This document shows, piece by piece, positions 1-10,300 of a stretch of DNA of 17,875 nt. The stretch comes from an uncultured Prevotellaceae bacterium (GTDB taxonomy: Bacteria; Bacteroidota; Bacteroidia; Bacteroidales; Bacteroidaceae): the NCBI GenBank assembly GCA_947176655.1, contig CAMWRK010000015.1:1-17875 (forward strand). Reading direction: 5' to 3'. The notes below the pieces were generated by a model. It was given only the letters and a program-made list of their open reading frames with translations. It searched no databases and was not told the DNA's origin. Within the stretch, counting starts at the first letter, position 1. Every line of letters begins with the position of its first letter. Both the position numbers and the translations under genes were made by a program.

Positions 1-96
1 CGAGCCGACACCCGCGTACGAACCCGAAGCATCGACACCCTCATACGCGCACGACACGCCGCCAAGCGCACTCGAGTAGCTGACGCCGCGATAGAC
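1..96 (-). other. Possible DGR variable region at the 3' end of the fibre gene
   Basis: The last 32 visible codons (residues 2315-2346) have only 8 A in 96 coding-strand bases by my count. The next 94 bases upstream have about 25. No codon starts with AA, and there is no Lys, Asn, Thr, Ile or Met. CpG density is also high, about 17 in 96 bases against about 5 in the neighbouring stretch. The peptide reads RGVSYSSALGGVSC then EGVDASGSYAGVGS, which fits the end of C-type-lectin target proteins of diversity-generating retroelements, where Asn (AAY) template codons are randomised. Neither the template repeat nor the reverse transcriptase lies in the window, so this is a composition- and fold-based suggestion. 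Confidence 0.45.
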
Positions 97-3000
97 CACA
101 CGGCCTGTTCCGGTTGTCATAAAGTACTTGTCGCAGAAATATGTTGAGGAGGTTCCGGCGAAATTTCCTGTGGGAACCATATCCATGAAAAGGCCGTGCG
201 CGACTCCGGTAATAAAAAAGTCGGAAGTAGTTGTGCCTTTGACATAGCGAATGGAACCATCGGGCATCCAAATGCGCCATTTGCCTACATTACCACTGTC
301 ATTGGGAAGATCCACCCCGTCCATCATCTCATACTTATGATTGTAGAGATTCACATATCCGAGGCAGCAGATATTGTTAACCTGTGTGGCCTTCTTGGTT
401 CCGAATGAGTCAGTGTCAATGAACCAAGCATACTGATGAACAACTCCATCGCCGAGGCTATTGGTTACGTTGGGATTGATGAGCTTGGCATACTCATAGC
501 CTACAGTATCAGTCATACCACGTTTCATTGTCTCCGCATCGATGAATCGGCTATTGGAATGGGAACCTGCTCCACATCGTTCCTGCATATCCCTGCGGCC
601 ATAGAAGGCGTAGGCAAGGTTGGCGAGACGTGAATGCATCATTGCATCAATCTGCTGCATTCCTCGCTGTTGACTGTAATAGTGGAAGTCCACCCATGTC
701 ATGCTCGCAACGGTGCTTCCGGAGGAGAGCATACAGGAGCGGAATTTCTCTCCGGCGATAACCGTCTCAAGGGCGGCACAGAGATGTTCTTCATCATAAT
801 ACCACTCCGGCTCCATATCCTCGATCTTTGTGGAGTTGGAGAGAACCACCATATCGAACTCAGCGGTGTTCAGGATGGAGAAGTTGAGAGTTTTGGCATT
901 GGAAGGCACATCTTTGATGAGATACATTCCGGCTTCAAACTTATTGGAGAGGGTTGGCACAACCACATTCTCGACAACATTACCGGAAGCATCACAGAAC
1001 ACAGCTCCCACAAGTCCTGTGCCGGGAACGCTTGGAAATCTAACCTTCGTATGCTTTGACACATCCACTTGAACAACCGAATAGGTACTGTCAGTGCTTA
1101 GAGATGTTTCAAGAGTGGTCTTTGCTACAATCTTACGGCCTACGGTGATGGCTCCCTTAGCCTTGAGATCTTCAAATGTCATGACTTCTGCCACAGGCTT
1201 CGCAGGACAGTGGTTCTTGTCGTTGGAGCTGTAGCATGAATATGTGGCTCCATTCAAATAGTCATTGACTCCCTTCTTCCACATTCCAGGCTCATACATC
1301 ATCACGTCTCCCTCGCTTCCATCGAGCTTTGCCGGAGTACAGTTAGCAAGGTCTGTGGCATCGGCATAGTAGTTTGAGTCGGCATCATGAAGCGGATAGT
1401 AGGTCATCTGTCCATCCGGATTATTGATCACAACGTCATTGTTGGCCATTCTAACGGTTTTGGTGGTGGCTTTTTTTGTAACCTTTGCGAGGACACGGTG
1501 ACGCTTGGCAAAGATGGCAGCCAAGTGACCGCTCATGACATAGTCGTTTCCAAAGAGATACCCGGTATTATTGTCAAGGTTGGTGACGCTCGCATCATCG
1601 GCCACATGATCAATACGGATCATGGTGTATTCGGGCTGCACGATATTCAGTTCCGGGAAGTGAGCGCACATCTTCTGATACTGCTTTTCCTCGATATACC
1701 GGGTCAGACGGACGGTACCGACAAGTCCGCATGTGTCCGTTGAATTGCCGGAGGCATCAACACCACCCATTGACATGAATTTGTTGAGCCAAGTTCCGTC
1801 ATCTTCCCGGTCAATACCGGTGATACGGATACGATCAATATTGACACACCTTGTAAGGAGCGTCTCCCAATTGATGCCGGGACAGTTGTCAAATATGAGT
1901 GTCCGGACATTTCCGTAACTCTCAAGAGTCAGACCGGAGGTGGTCAATTTCCGGAGATATTCAAGCCGGAGCGTTGTTATGGTCGAGGGCATCCGGGCAA
2001 TTGATACCGGCGCACCTTTGGCAAACACGATACTCTGAACCTTTGTACCTCTCGCATCGAGTTCCTCAAGTTTAGTGTGGTTGGAGAAATCGAGGGCTGT
2101 GCTTGTGCTGCCTCCTGTCTTGGCCTGTGCCTGATTGCGAAGATTGACTTTACGTAGCTGACGGCAGTTGTCTATCGAGAGCCACCAACCGGTGGAACCG
2201 CCACCCGATGCAGCCTGCAGGTTGATTTCCCGGAGAGCCGAACACTTGCCGAGATCAAGGGCATTCTTGAGGTGATCTGCCGCTCCTGTCATATCGAGAA
2301 CTTTCATTCGGCTTGCACCGTAAACTCGCAGAGGGTCATTGACAGTGTAGGCACCTGTGATATTCAGAGTGGCGATAGCTCCTCCGGCAACAATCCCGGT
2401 ATTGGCAATGTTGGGGCTGTTGTTGGTGCCATAGCCGAAGGCGTAGGTCTCATTGGCCGTTATTTTCAGCGTGTCGGCAGCGTCCGATGCCCCACGAGCC
2501 AAATACAGATCAATGTTGTCGGAGGTGAAGTTGCTCGTTCCATATTTGGCATCGAGAAGTGCCGCACGGTTGGTGAAGAAGAATGTGCGGTGGCTCTTGT
2601 TGCTGCCCTGCAAGGCGAAAATGAACGGCCATTTCTTTCCATACATCGTCTGAACCGCCGGGGCGATATACTTGAGATAGCCGGACTTGTTGAATGCCCG
2701 GTCACACCAGTTTCCGCTCTGCTCATCGTTGAGCATACTGAGGACTCTTTCGTTGGTCATCACGGCACGGAAATTGGCGGCGCATCTCTTCAGATCATCT
2801 TCGAGATTGGCGAGACAGAGGTTCCACAGCCATGAGTCATGTCCCTCGAAGGCATATTTGCTTGCCTCCGCGTCCCATGTGTTGCGGTCGGTGGTATAGA
2901 GATAAACAAGGAAGCAGTCGTTTCGCTTACCCATCTGTGTATCGCCGTCATAATAGGTGATGTACCACTTGAGGCCATCCCATGTGCGAAGCATCATGTT

Positions 3001-6000
3001 CTTGGCTCTCTGATCGACACTGAGGAAATAGTCAGTGAACAGGTAATAAGTCAGAAGGAAATCCTTGTCGAAGTATTGATTGATCTCATCCTTGAATTTC
3101 TGACTTACGAATGTGGCGATGTTGTTGGAGTTCGCTCCGGAAGGAACACAGGCACGAATCCACGAATACAGACGCTTGAGTGCGGTCTGCTGTGCTGTGG
3201 CAAGTCCTGACCATTTCACATCGCCGTCACTCTGAACTTTCCCGGAAGAATCCACCCCATAATTGACCTCCGCTCCGGCATCGAAGTTCTGCGCGAGATG
3301 GGTGTCGCTTGTCGTTTGGAAAAGGCATACCGGGGAGGTGTTGTTGAGCATCTCAAGAGCAATCGGGCATGACGCTGTGAAGCCTGATACACCCTCCATG
3401 CCGAAGACTGCTCCACTCTTTGATTTTTCGTTGTTGAAGTTATATTGGCCGTAGTACACGTTTTCTCCGTCTGCGGTCTCGGCACAGAAAATATCGATGG
3501 GCATTCCGTCAATGGCTGTGCGGACGCTGACAGCACCGAGACTGTTACCTCCCTGCTCATACTGATAACGCTGCGGTGGCGTGAGAAGGCCGAGTTCCTT
3601 CATAACGTCATTAAAGAGCTTGGCTCCGCCGGTGTTGAGAGACATGGAAGAATCCGAGTAGTCAGACTTGCAGCACACGATCGGGACAGGAACGGCACCG
3701 GGACGCATGACGTATTTGTTGCCGGAGAGGACATTCTTCCCGGTCATCGATAACGCCTCGCTCCCCTTGGTAAAGTAGATGCGTATGTTCTTACTCGGGT
3801 ACTTTGTAGAAGATGTGCCCTGAATGCGGATATAACAATTGGTGAGAATGAAATCGAAGTCGCTGCCGAGTGGCGAGTAGAAGTACACATCGGCAAGGAA
3901 GTCGGTCTTCTTGTTGTTGGTCTCATAGACATCATTGAGCATGTTCTGACGCACGATGCGGAGGACTCCCTTGCCCATCGCACGGAGTTTATCCATATCG
4001 ACATCCCCGGTGTCGCCGATGATGTCGTTCTCGGAGAATATCTCCATCATCTCATCGGTAGTCTCGCTGTCCACCATACGGTTCTCAAGCTCCTCATCAT
4101 CGCTGATTGCCCGGTTATAAACACGTATGCTCTTTATCTCGACATCTGCCTCGGAGCTGTCGATGGTGATTTCCTGTGGGGTGTCCTGACGGAAATTGAA
4201 CGATGAGTCATATATGTCGGCTCCTGTTCGGTTGCCTGTCACATACAGCTGCATAAGACGGTCTTCCGCTGCGGTTCCGATCATAAGGGCTACCTTCATC
4301 CAATCTCCGGCGGCATAGTTGGTGGCGAGCTTGATTTCTCGCTGCACAGTATCTCCGTCCTCATTCTCGTATGAGACGGTCTGTCCGGTCTTAAAACTTG
4401 CCTCCTGTGTTGTGATAAGGAGACCTTTGCCCTTGTCGAGACAGCTGACAACAGCGGCATCCCGGTCTGTCACGTTGCTGACTCGCATGGTGATCTCGAT
4501 GGTAAGGCCGGTGTTCTTGACATCGGTTGAGAATGGCTTGCTATGGATTACGGCCTTGGCTCCGTTGGCAAGCCGGAGCGCACCATCGACCCATCCGCTG
4601 CTTGCCCAGTCCACTCCTTCGAACGATGTTGTAATGCCGTTCGATTCCCATTTTGCCGGATCGCTTTCCTCGTTGCTGCGTCCGGTTGCATCGAGTTTGT
4701 ATTGGAGTCCGTATGTAGCCTCGTTGATGTCCACTCCGCTCTCCGACACATCGAGGGCGATTGCATAGATGCATGATCCGAGCCGGAGCTGTAGGGTCTG
4801 CGCTCCTTTTTCGGTGAAACGGTTGCTGTATATCTGAGTGGTTCGGGCTGCGCTGACAGTCCGGGAGAGTTTGCCGTTGTGCCAAAGCTCAACGGTGGCC
4901 GGTATGACTGTAGGGTCATAGGCCACGAATTCAAATTCGCATTTCTCATATTGGCCGACTTCGATGGTCGGATTCTTGTGCGATGTACCTGTGAGGATAC
5001 GACCATCCGCATGAACCATCTTGATGCCGACAAAGGGGGAACCGCTGCCACGCTTGAAGATGTCCATGTATATGCTCTCGCTCTTGAGGGTCAGCCCGTC
5101 CTGTTCCATCTCGGCCACCATCTGAACGGTATGCCGACCCACAGCGAGTCCGGCCATATCGATGTTGAAGTTGCTGTTGGTGGTGCCGCTTCGGGTGACG
5201 GAATGAAGGTTGCGCTGAACGCCATCGACATAAAGTGTGACGGACTTGGTTCCGGAGCCGGTAACTGAATAAGGAATCTCCACCGTCTCGTTGGTGGCGA
5301 ATCCTCCCTGAGCAATTCCGGAAGCGAGGTTATAGCTGCTTGAGAGGGAGAGAGTCACTACCTTGACTGACACATAGGCCTGTTTGCGCTGCTCCTTGCC
5401 TGTATTGGGGTCTGTGGTGGTGGCAATGACATATATATCGCTCGTGCCGAGCAGAAGGTATTTGGTGAGGTCAAGGGTATAAGTGTTGGCATTGACATCC
5501 TTCTTGGTCTCGGAATATGTGACAACCGTGCCTCTTCTGACCTCTATACGGATAGACGCTTTTTGACCTGTGGTCATGCCTTTGTCATCTCCTCCGGAAT
5601 ATTGATGGTCATACATCCATGTGAGAATGGCGGTATCACCCTCCTTGATAGTTTTCTTATCAACGGATGCAGAGAGTACGATTTTTGTTGTGGAGGCATC
5701 TTCACCGCCTCCTCCGCCACCTCCTCCTGTAACTGTGAATTCGGCGATTGTAGCGGACTTGCTGTTGAGCCGGACGGTTGTCGAACCGTCATCATTCTCC
5801 TCTGTATCCACACCGAAAAGTGTCCCGGCTTCAAGTTCGGCCACTTTAGCTGCAATCACTCCGTTCTGAACGGGATTGGTACTGTCAGGATCAAGACTGC
5901 TGTCCACCTCCACTTCATCGAGGGTTATGACCACGTTGCCCTGAGCATCCGGAGTCTTCGCCTCGCCGTTTATGGTTATCTTCTTGACAGTGTTCTTTGA

Positions 6001-7038
6001 ACCGTATTCTTCCCATGCTCCGGGATTGAGGAAGGTGGAGATGGTAGTTCCGATGAAACGGTAATCCTCCCATTTACCGGGAGCCGACTCGAAGGTTATG
6101 ATCATTCCTCGTTTCTGATCATCTTCGATGTTGGCATTGGCAAGAGCAGCCACAGCAGTTGCCTTGGAGTAATATCCTGTTGTCAGGGGATGAAGTTCGG
6201 TGACGTTGTAGAGACCACTTCCGTTACCTTTTCCACTTGCCTCAATGAGATCGTTCTTTTCATCGCTCCAAGCATAGATGGTGTCCTTACAAATGAACAG
6301 TTTGTCTCTTTTCACCTGTGAGATATTTTCATTATACATAGCCATTGGATACCGGGAACTTGACCATGACAAGTAATACTTGCCTCCTACGATAAATGCA
6401 AAGGCTTTGGCAGACGCAAGGTAGACAACCTCTCCGGTTTCCGATACGGCACTCTGCGTTTGAGTGGTAACATTGGAAGTTATGATCCTTGAGAATCGTG
6501 CTGTAGCACCCTCCCGTGCTTTCAATGCGACACCTTCGTACTGCGAGATGACATATTCGGCACCGTCCTTTGCCGTATTAGCATTGTCTGCAGCATCTTG
6601 GGCAGACTGAGCTGCCGCAATCGCATCAGCGGCTGCTTGATCTGCCGACTGCTTCGCCGCATTAGCCTGTTGAGCTGCGACATTGGCGTTCCCGGCTGCT
6701 GTATTGGCTACAATGGCTGCATCCTCCGCCGGTTTGCGGAGAAGAGAGACAGGAACGTCCACAACCTCCGTTCCCCGGATTGCCGGAAGCGAATTGACTC
6801 CCACGAGAGAGGTGACCTGTGGCAGTTCATCAACGCTGAGAGACTCGGCTTTGATAGCATTGAGTACTCGCTGGATCAATTCCTCATCGGACGTAGTGGT
6901 GGCTGACCCCGTATTAATAGCGTCCGCAATCTGCAGAATCTCCGCATTGGACATATTCGCGGTCATGGACTCGATTTGGTCGGGATTCTGCCTTAAGGCT
7001 ACGAGAGTCTCGTCTATTTGAATTTTTGAGAGTGCCAT
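1..7038 (-). CDS. Giant multidomain receptor-binding tail fibre (3' end beyond window)
   Basis: The frame opens at ATG 7036-7038 and stays open to base 1: 2346 codons, no stop, so the C-terminus is missing. Translation by hand shows, in order: an N-terminal region (1-105) likely to attach to the tail; an Ala/Gln-rich helix (about 107-160); a fibre module with the phage motif STNPVQN (386-392); an eight-Gly linker (438-445); Ig-like beta domains (about 447-770); a LamG/concanavalin-like domain (about 775-985); a CotH-kinase-like domain (about 1030-1470); a leucine-rich-repeat-like stretch (about 1578-1750); and a C-terminal C-type-lectin/FGE-like fold with LGYVNLYNHKYEMMDGV (2226-2242). The start lies 4 bases after the 92-residue gene, so the two are probably translated together. 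Being the last tail gene after the hub, it is most likely the host-recognition protein. Phage fibre is well supported; the exact domain borders are estimates. Confidence 0.9.
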   Translation of the reverse strand, partial: MALSKIQIDETLVALRQNPDQIESMTANMSNAEILQIADAINTGSATTTSDEELIQRVLNAIKAESLSVDELPQVTSLVGVNSLPAIRGTEVVDVPVSLLRKPAEDAAIVANTAAGNANVAAQQANAAKQSADQAAADAIAAAQSAQDAADNANTAKDGAEYVISQYEGVALKAREGATARFSRIITSNVTTQTQSAVSETGEVVYLASAKAFAFIVGGKYYLSWSSSRYPMAMYNENISQVKRDKLFICKDTIYAWSDEKNDLIEASGKGNGSGLYNVTELHPLTTGYYSKATAVAALANANIEDDQKRGMIITFESAPGKWEDYRFIGTTISTFLNPGAWEEYGSKNTVKKITINGEAKTPDAQGNVVITLDEVEVDSSLDPDSTNPVQNGVIAAKVAELEAGTLFGVDTEENDDGSTTVRLNSKSATIAEFTVTGGGGGGGGEDASTTKIVLSASVDKKTIKEGDTAILTWMYDHQYSGGDDKGMTTGQKASIRIEVRRGTVVTYSETKKDVNANTYTLDLTKYLLLGTSDIYVIATTTDPNTGKEQRKQAYVSVKVVTLSLSSSYNLASGIAQGGFATNETVEIPYSVTGSGTKSVTLYVDGVQRNLHSVTRSGTTNSNFNIDMAGLAVGRHTVQMVAEMEQDGLTLKSESIYMDIFKRGSGSPFVGIKMVHADGRILTGTSHKNPTIEVGQYEKCEFEFVAYDPTVIPATVELWHNGKLSRTVSAARTTQIYSNRFTEKGAQTLQLRLGSCIYAIALDVSESGVDINEATYGLQYKLDATGRSNEESDPAKWESNGITTSFEGVDWASSGWVDGALRLANGAKAVIHSKPFSTDVKNTGLTIEITMRVSNVTDRDAAVVSCLDKGKGLLITTQEASFKTGQTVSYENEDGDTVQREIKLATNYAAGDWMKVALMIGTAAEDRLMQLYVTGNRTGADIYDSSFNFRQDTPQEITIDSSEADVEIKSIRVYNRAISDDEELENRMVDSETTDEMMEIFSENDIIGDTGDVDMDKLRAMGKGVLRIVRQNMLNDVYETNNKKTDFLADVYFYSPLGSDFDFILTNCYIRIQGTSSTKYPSKNIRIYFTKGSEALSMTGKNVLSGNKYVMRPGAVPVPIVCCKSDYSDSSMSLNTGGAKLFNDVMKELGLLTPPQRYQYEQGGNSLGAVSVRTAIDGMPIDIFCAETADGENVYYGQYNFNNEKSKSGAVFGMEGVSGFTASCPIALEMLNNTSPVCLFQTTSDTHLAQNFDAGAEVNYGVDSSGKVQSDGDVKWSGLATAQQTALKRLYSWIRACVPSGANSNNIATFVSQKFKDEINQYFDKDFLLTYYLFTDYFLSVDQRAKNMMLRTWDGLKWYITYYDGDTQMGKRNDCFLVYLYTTDRNTWDAEASKYAFEGHDSWLWNLCLANLEDDLKRCAANFRAVMTNERVLSMLNDEQSGNWCDRAFNKSGYLKYIAPAVQTMYGKKWPFIFALQGSNKSHRTFFFTNRAALLDAKYGTSNFTSDNIDLYLARGASDAADTLKITANETYAFGYGTNNSPNIANTGIVAGGAIATLNITGAYTVNDPLRVYGASRMKVLDMTGAADHLKNALDLGKCSALREINLQAASGGGSTGWWLSIDNCRQLRKVNLRNQAQAKTGGSTSTALDFSNHTKLEELDARGTKVQSIVFAKGAPVSIARMPSTITTLRLEYLRKLTTSGLTLESYGNVRTLIFDNCPGINWETLLTRCVNIDRIRITGIDREDDGTWLNKFMSMGGVDASGNSTDTCGLVGTVRLTRYIEEKQYQKMCAHFPELNIVQPEYTMIRIDHVADDASVTNLDNNTGYLFGNDYVMSGHLAAIFAKRHRVLAKVTKKATTKTVRMANNDVVINNPDGQMTYYPLHDADSNYYADATDLANCTPAKLDGSEGDVMMYEPGMWKKGVNDYLNGATYSCYSSNDKNHCPAKPVAEVMTFEDLKAKGAITVGRKIVAKTTLETSLSTDSTYSVVQVDVSKHTKVRFPSVPGTGLVGAVFCDASGNVVENVVVPTLSNKFEAGMYLIKDVPSNAKTLNFSILNTAEFDMVVLSNSTKIEDMEPEWYYDEEHLCAALETVIAGEKFRSCMLSSGSTVASMTWVDFHYYSQQRGMQQIDAMMHSRLANLAYAFYGRRDMQERCGAGSHSNSRFIDAETMKRGMTDTVGYEYAKLINPNVTNSLGDGVVHQYAWFIDTDSFGTKKATQVNNICCLGYVNLYNHKYEMMDGVDLPNDSGNVGKWRIWMPDGSIRYVKGTTTSDFFITGVAHGLFMDMVPTGNFAGTSSTYFCDKYFMTTGTGRVVYRGVSYSSALGGVSCAYEGVDASGSYAGVGS
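2629..3951 (-). other. CotH-kinase-like domain within the giant fibre
   Basis: Residues about 1030-1470 follow the order of conserved blocks I know from the CotH family (atypical kinases of spore coats and many secreted bacterial proteins). There is a strand-loop with QGTSSTKYPSKN (1073-1084), resembling the family's RGNSS...KK-YR block. KELGLLTPPQ lies near 1147-1156. YYGQYNFNNEK ends at K1205, resembling the G-x-Y...E block. D1342-QRAK-N1347 is followed by YYDGDTQMG (1362-1370), resembling the D-x4-N and D-x-D catalytic and metal-binding pair. The 22-24 residue spacing between the two acidic sites is close to what I recall for CotH. The assignment is by motif, without a profile search. The domain could be catalytically dead and used only as a fold. 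Confidence 0.6.
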
Positions 7039-7042
7039 ATTA

Positions 7043-7321
7043 TTACTTGTTTGAATTGTTTACTTGGATCATGTCGCACAGTCCATCGATGAAAGCCGGA
7101 GTCGCGTACATGTTGGCTACATCCATGATGCTCTTGATCTCCTCTTCAGAATACTCCGTTTCACCTTCGCTCTGATATATCTTCAGGGCGAGGGCATGGG
7201 CACGGATTCCGTTTACATTGAGATAAAGCATATTTGCCACGCTCTCTCTCGCATCTCCGGTCTGATACCGGGTGCGGTCAATTCCGAGGGGAAGTCTGAA
7301 TTGTTTGAAGTTGATTTTCAT
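7043..7321 (-). CDS. Small hypothetical phage protein between tail hub and fibre
   Basis: This 92-residue protein has no family I can name with confidence. It is mixed alpha/beta in appearance and soluble, with no signal or membrane segment. The middle (about 45-70) is acidic and probably helical (GETEYSEEEIKSIMDVANMY). It starts 9 bases after the hub gene stop and ends 4 bases before the fibre start, so it is surely co-translated with both. The position between tip and fibre suggests an adaptor, a fibre chaperone or a minor tip component, but that is inferred from context only. The frame is convincing because it fills the gap exactly and uses the same codons as its neighbours. Confidence 0.75.
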   Translation of the reverse strand: MKINFKQFRLPLGIDRTRYQTGDARESVANMLYLNVNGIRAHALALKIYQSEGETEYSEEEIKSIMDVANMYATPAFIDGLCDMIQVNNSNK

Positions 7322-7330
7322 ATTGATGTT

Positions 7331-10300
7331 TTAAGAATATCCGTATAATTCAGTTGTGTTGATTACCATGAATGAGAATCCTCCATCTGTGGAGACAAAT
7401 ACATCAAAATAGGTTGTTGCTTGTGCGCTGACACATGCATATCCGGCGTTATTGTTACCGTAGCCACTTACAAAAACCATGTAGTTCTGAACGTTCGAAA
7501 AAGGTTGCCCGAATTTTACTCTGAATCTTCCGGAAGCGGTTTTCTCGACAGTTATATTCTCACCGTTATATGTCTTGAGGTCTGTTAGTGTCCCGGCACT
7601 GCTCACTCTCCCGGAGAACATCACTTTAAGATTATATCCGTTGTCGTGAGCTTGCTTGAAGATTCGGTTCAGAATTATCCACCCTTTGAAGGTATCTCCC
7701 TCTCCATATCCAATCATCTCCACACCTGACCGGGGAAGAATACTGAGAGTGGTTTTCTGTTGACCGTCCTCATAAAAGTATTTTCCGCTCGGAGCATTGA
7801 CCGACCATTCATCTTCCGGAACTTGGTTACCCCAAGCATCATTCATGACTATGGCACGGAATCCGTTGTAATCAGATGTCCAAGGAATAACTACATTCGT
7901 ATTCCATCCACCGGTCGCTCCGGGTATGACAACATTATTGTTATTCTGCAATCCAAGCGTTGACATCGCTATCCAACCATTTGAAGACAGGCTGTAATAT
8001 CCGTCTCTGAACGGAGTGCGGATGGCTCCATTGATAAGGACATTGTTCAACACCCCATAAGTCGCATTCAGAATACCTGTAAACTTGCCATTGACCGTCT
8101 CAATGCTTCCGTCCTCAAGGATCTTGAAATTTCCGTTGGCTGTCACCAATCCCTCAAGCTGAATGCTGTCGGCCTTAATCTTCACACCTTCCTGTCCGGC
8201 TCCTACAAATGCCTTGAGCTTTCCGTTCTCATCGATAGCATACATCCCGGTCATCTTAGCAGTGGTCATAATGCCGGATTCCGCGAGGACATTGCCGTCC
8301 TTGTCGAAGTTCTGAGCTGCTATCTTTATGAGCTTTTCAGACTGCTCGAAGAGGGTACGGTACTTGTATGTCAGAGCCTCGATCTTGTCGGTGGACATCA
8401 CAAGCATATACAGGTAGATTTCCCCGGTAAAACTCAGCTTGAAGTCACCGGTGCCGTTCCACAGACCGTCACAGGTGAATTGGAGGTAGCCGGAAGTCGT
8501 CTCAAGATCTTCTTCCACATGGAAGGAGTTGAAGTTCTCAAAGCCGGTCTTATTGACACCTTCGAATCCGATAGTGAGCTTGCCGGGCTTGACACATCGA
8601 TAGAAGAAACTCAGATATACAGGATGAGCCTCCTTCTTGCCGTCGGCATTGACCTCGAATTTGGGTTTGCTCCGGAGATTGGCGTTGGTCTGAAGGATAT
8701 ACTTGTTGATGATCCGCACCACCGTTCGCCCGGCATCCTTGGTAACGCTTGCCGAGTTCCCTTTCTTTGTAAGGACATTATTGTTCACCCACAGCCATTT
8801 GTTTCCGACAAGGAAGAATACAGCCTCATTTGCAGTATCCCATTTTGCCATGCCGGAAGCGAATGCCGGATTATTCAGATAGCCCTTGTCGGCAATGAAA
8901 TCATCCCGGACGGCATCGATCATGCTTTCAATCTTTCCTTCGACAATCTCGAACTTGGTCTTGATGTCTTCGCCTGTGGCAAGAAGGAATGTTCCCCGGA
9001 GGTAAGCGTTGTCCGAATAGAGGCCGTTCCCATGAGGCTGATTGTCTGCCGGGAAGTAGTCATCGGTTATCCCATCGAGATTGCCGAGACGTGTCCGGAG
9101 GCAGTCTGTGAAATTGGTGGTATGTACACCGTCCATCACATCGATGCGCGGCTGACCATCTTCGGTTGCGGAAATTAGAATGAGGTTCTGACGGTTCTTG
9201 TCGGTGGTGTTGCCCATCAGCACACATTCATCGCCGACAGCCGGAACACTTGAGCCGAAATCGGACTTAAACACGCAGACATAGTCGCTCCCGGCTTCCC
9301 TTACTTCAACCCAGTAGGATTTCAGATTGCCACCGGTATAAGTGCTGCAGCGCATCAAGTCTCCCTTGACGAAAGTATTCTCCTGCTCAAAATGAATGTG
9401 CCAATGTGTACCGACATCATCGATGGTCTTGATTTTACCGTTGGCCGCAGATACACATATCATGCCCCCGACGCTCCGGATCTTATCAATCAGAAGCTCG
9501 AATACCGTCATGATCTGACGTACGGTCAGTTTATCGACAGTGAGATGGGACAGACCATTCTCAAGCCAAATGCGCCAACCCTCTCCGGCAAAACCGTCCA
9601 CGAATTTAGGACTGCTCATCAACAGCCGAACCACCAACGAGAGCAGCTCTGCATTTCCGGCATCATCGATGCGTCCACCTTCAGAACCGGGAGTGTGGTT
9701 CCCGACTTCAATGCCTTTTTCAAAGATGATCTTACCTTTTGCGCGGTCGGGGGTATTCTTATTCAGAAACTCCCTTTGGCTGCGCCGGGCAGAAAAGAGG
9801 TTGTTGTCAGTGGGGAGTGTATTATCCCATGAGCGTATGACATCGGGAAGGTTGGTGGACTCACCGATTGACTTGGCATAACTGCGGACATCATTGATGG
9901 AATCCGCCATCTTCTCTTGAGAAGTCCGGCTGAGCGCATCGCTGATCTCAATATCCATCGATGACGGAAGATTGACCTTCCGGGTGATCTTGGTGATGCG
10001 ACTGTCCCGGTAACCTGTTTCCGGGAAGTATTCATCGCTCTCAAGACGTATCCTTTGGCCGATGGTCAGCACGACCTCGTTATCCTCAATCCATACATGG
10101 TCGGTGGGAGCCTTATATACCGAGATGTCGAGGTTGTGGTCGGCATTGTATTTATCGACCGCAGACATGAATTCCGCTTCGGCCAACTCATAATACTCGT
10201 CCGGCATCCGGAGGTTCCACAGGATATACTTATCGCCGATCTTGGGAATAAGTTTATCGCCCGGAAGCTGCATGTCGTTGTCATACGGCCATATCGTTAT

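Noticed and set aside
5704..5727. A TCC/ACC-rich run that looks like a microsatellite
   Set aside because: It encodes eight glycines joining the fibre N-terminal part to the Ig-like domains; the codons vary and it is an ordinary linker.
8480..9178. A 232-codon plus-strand frame opposite the tail hub gene
   Set aside because: It is an antisense shadow of a well-supported 1332-residue frame, with no start context or family resemblance.
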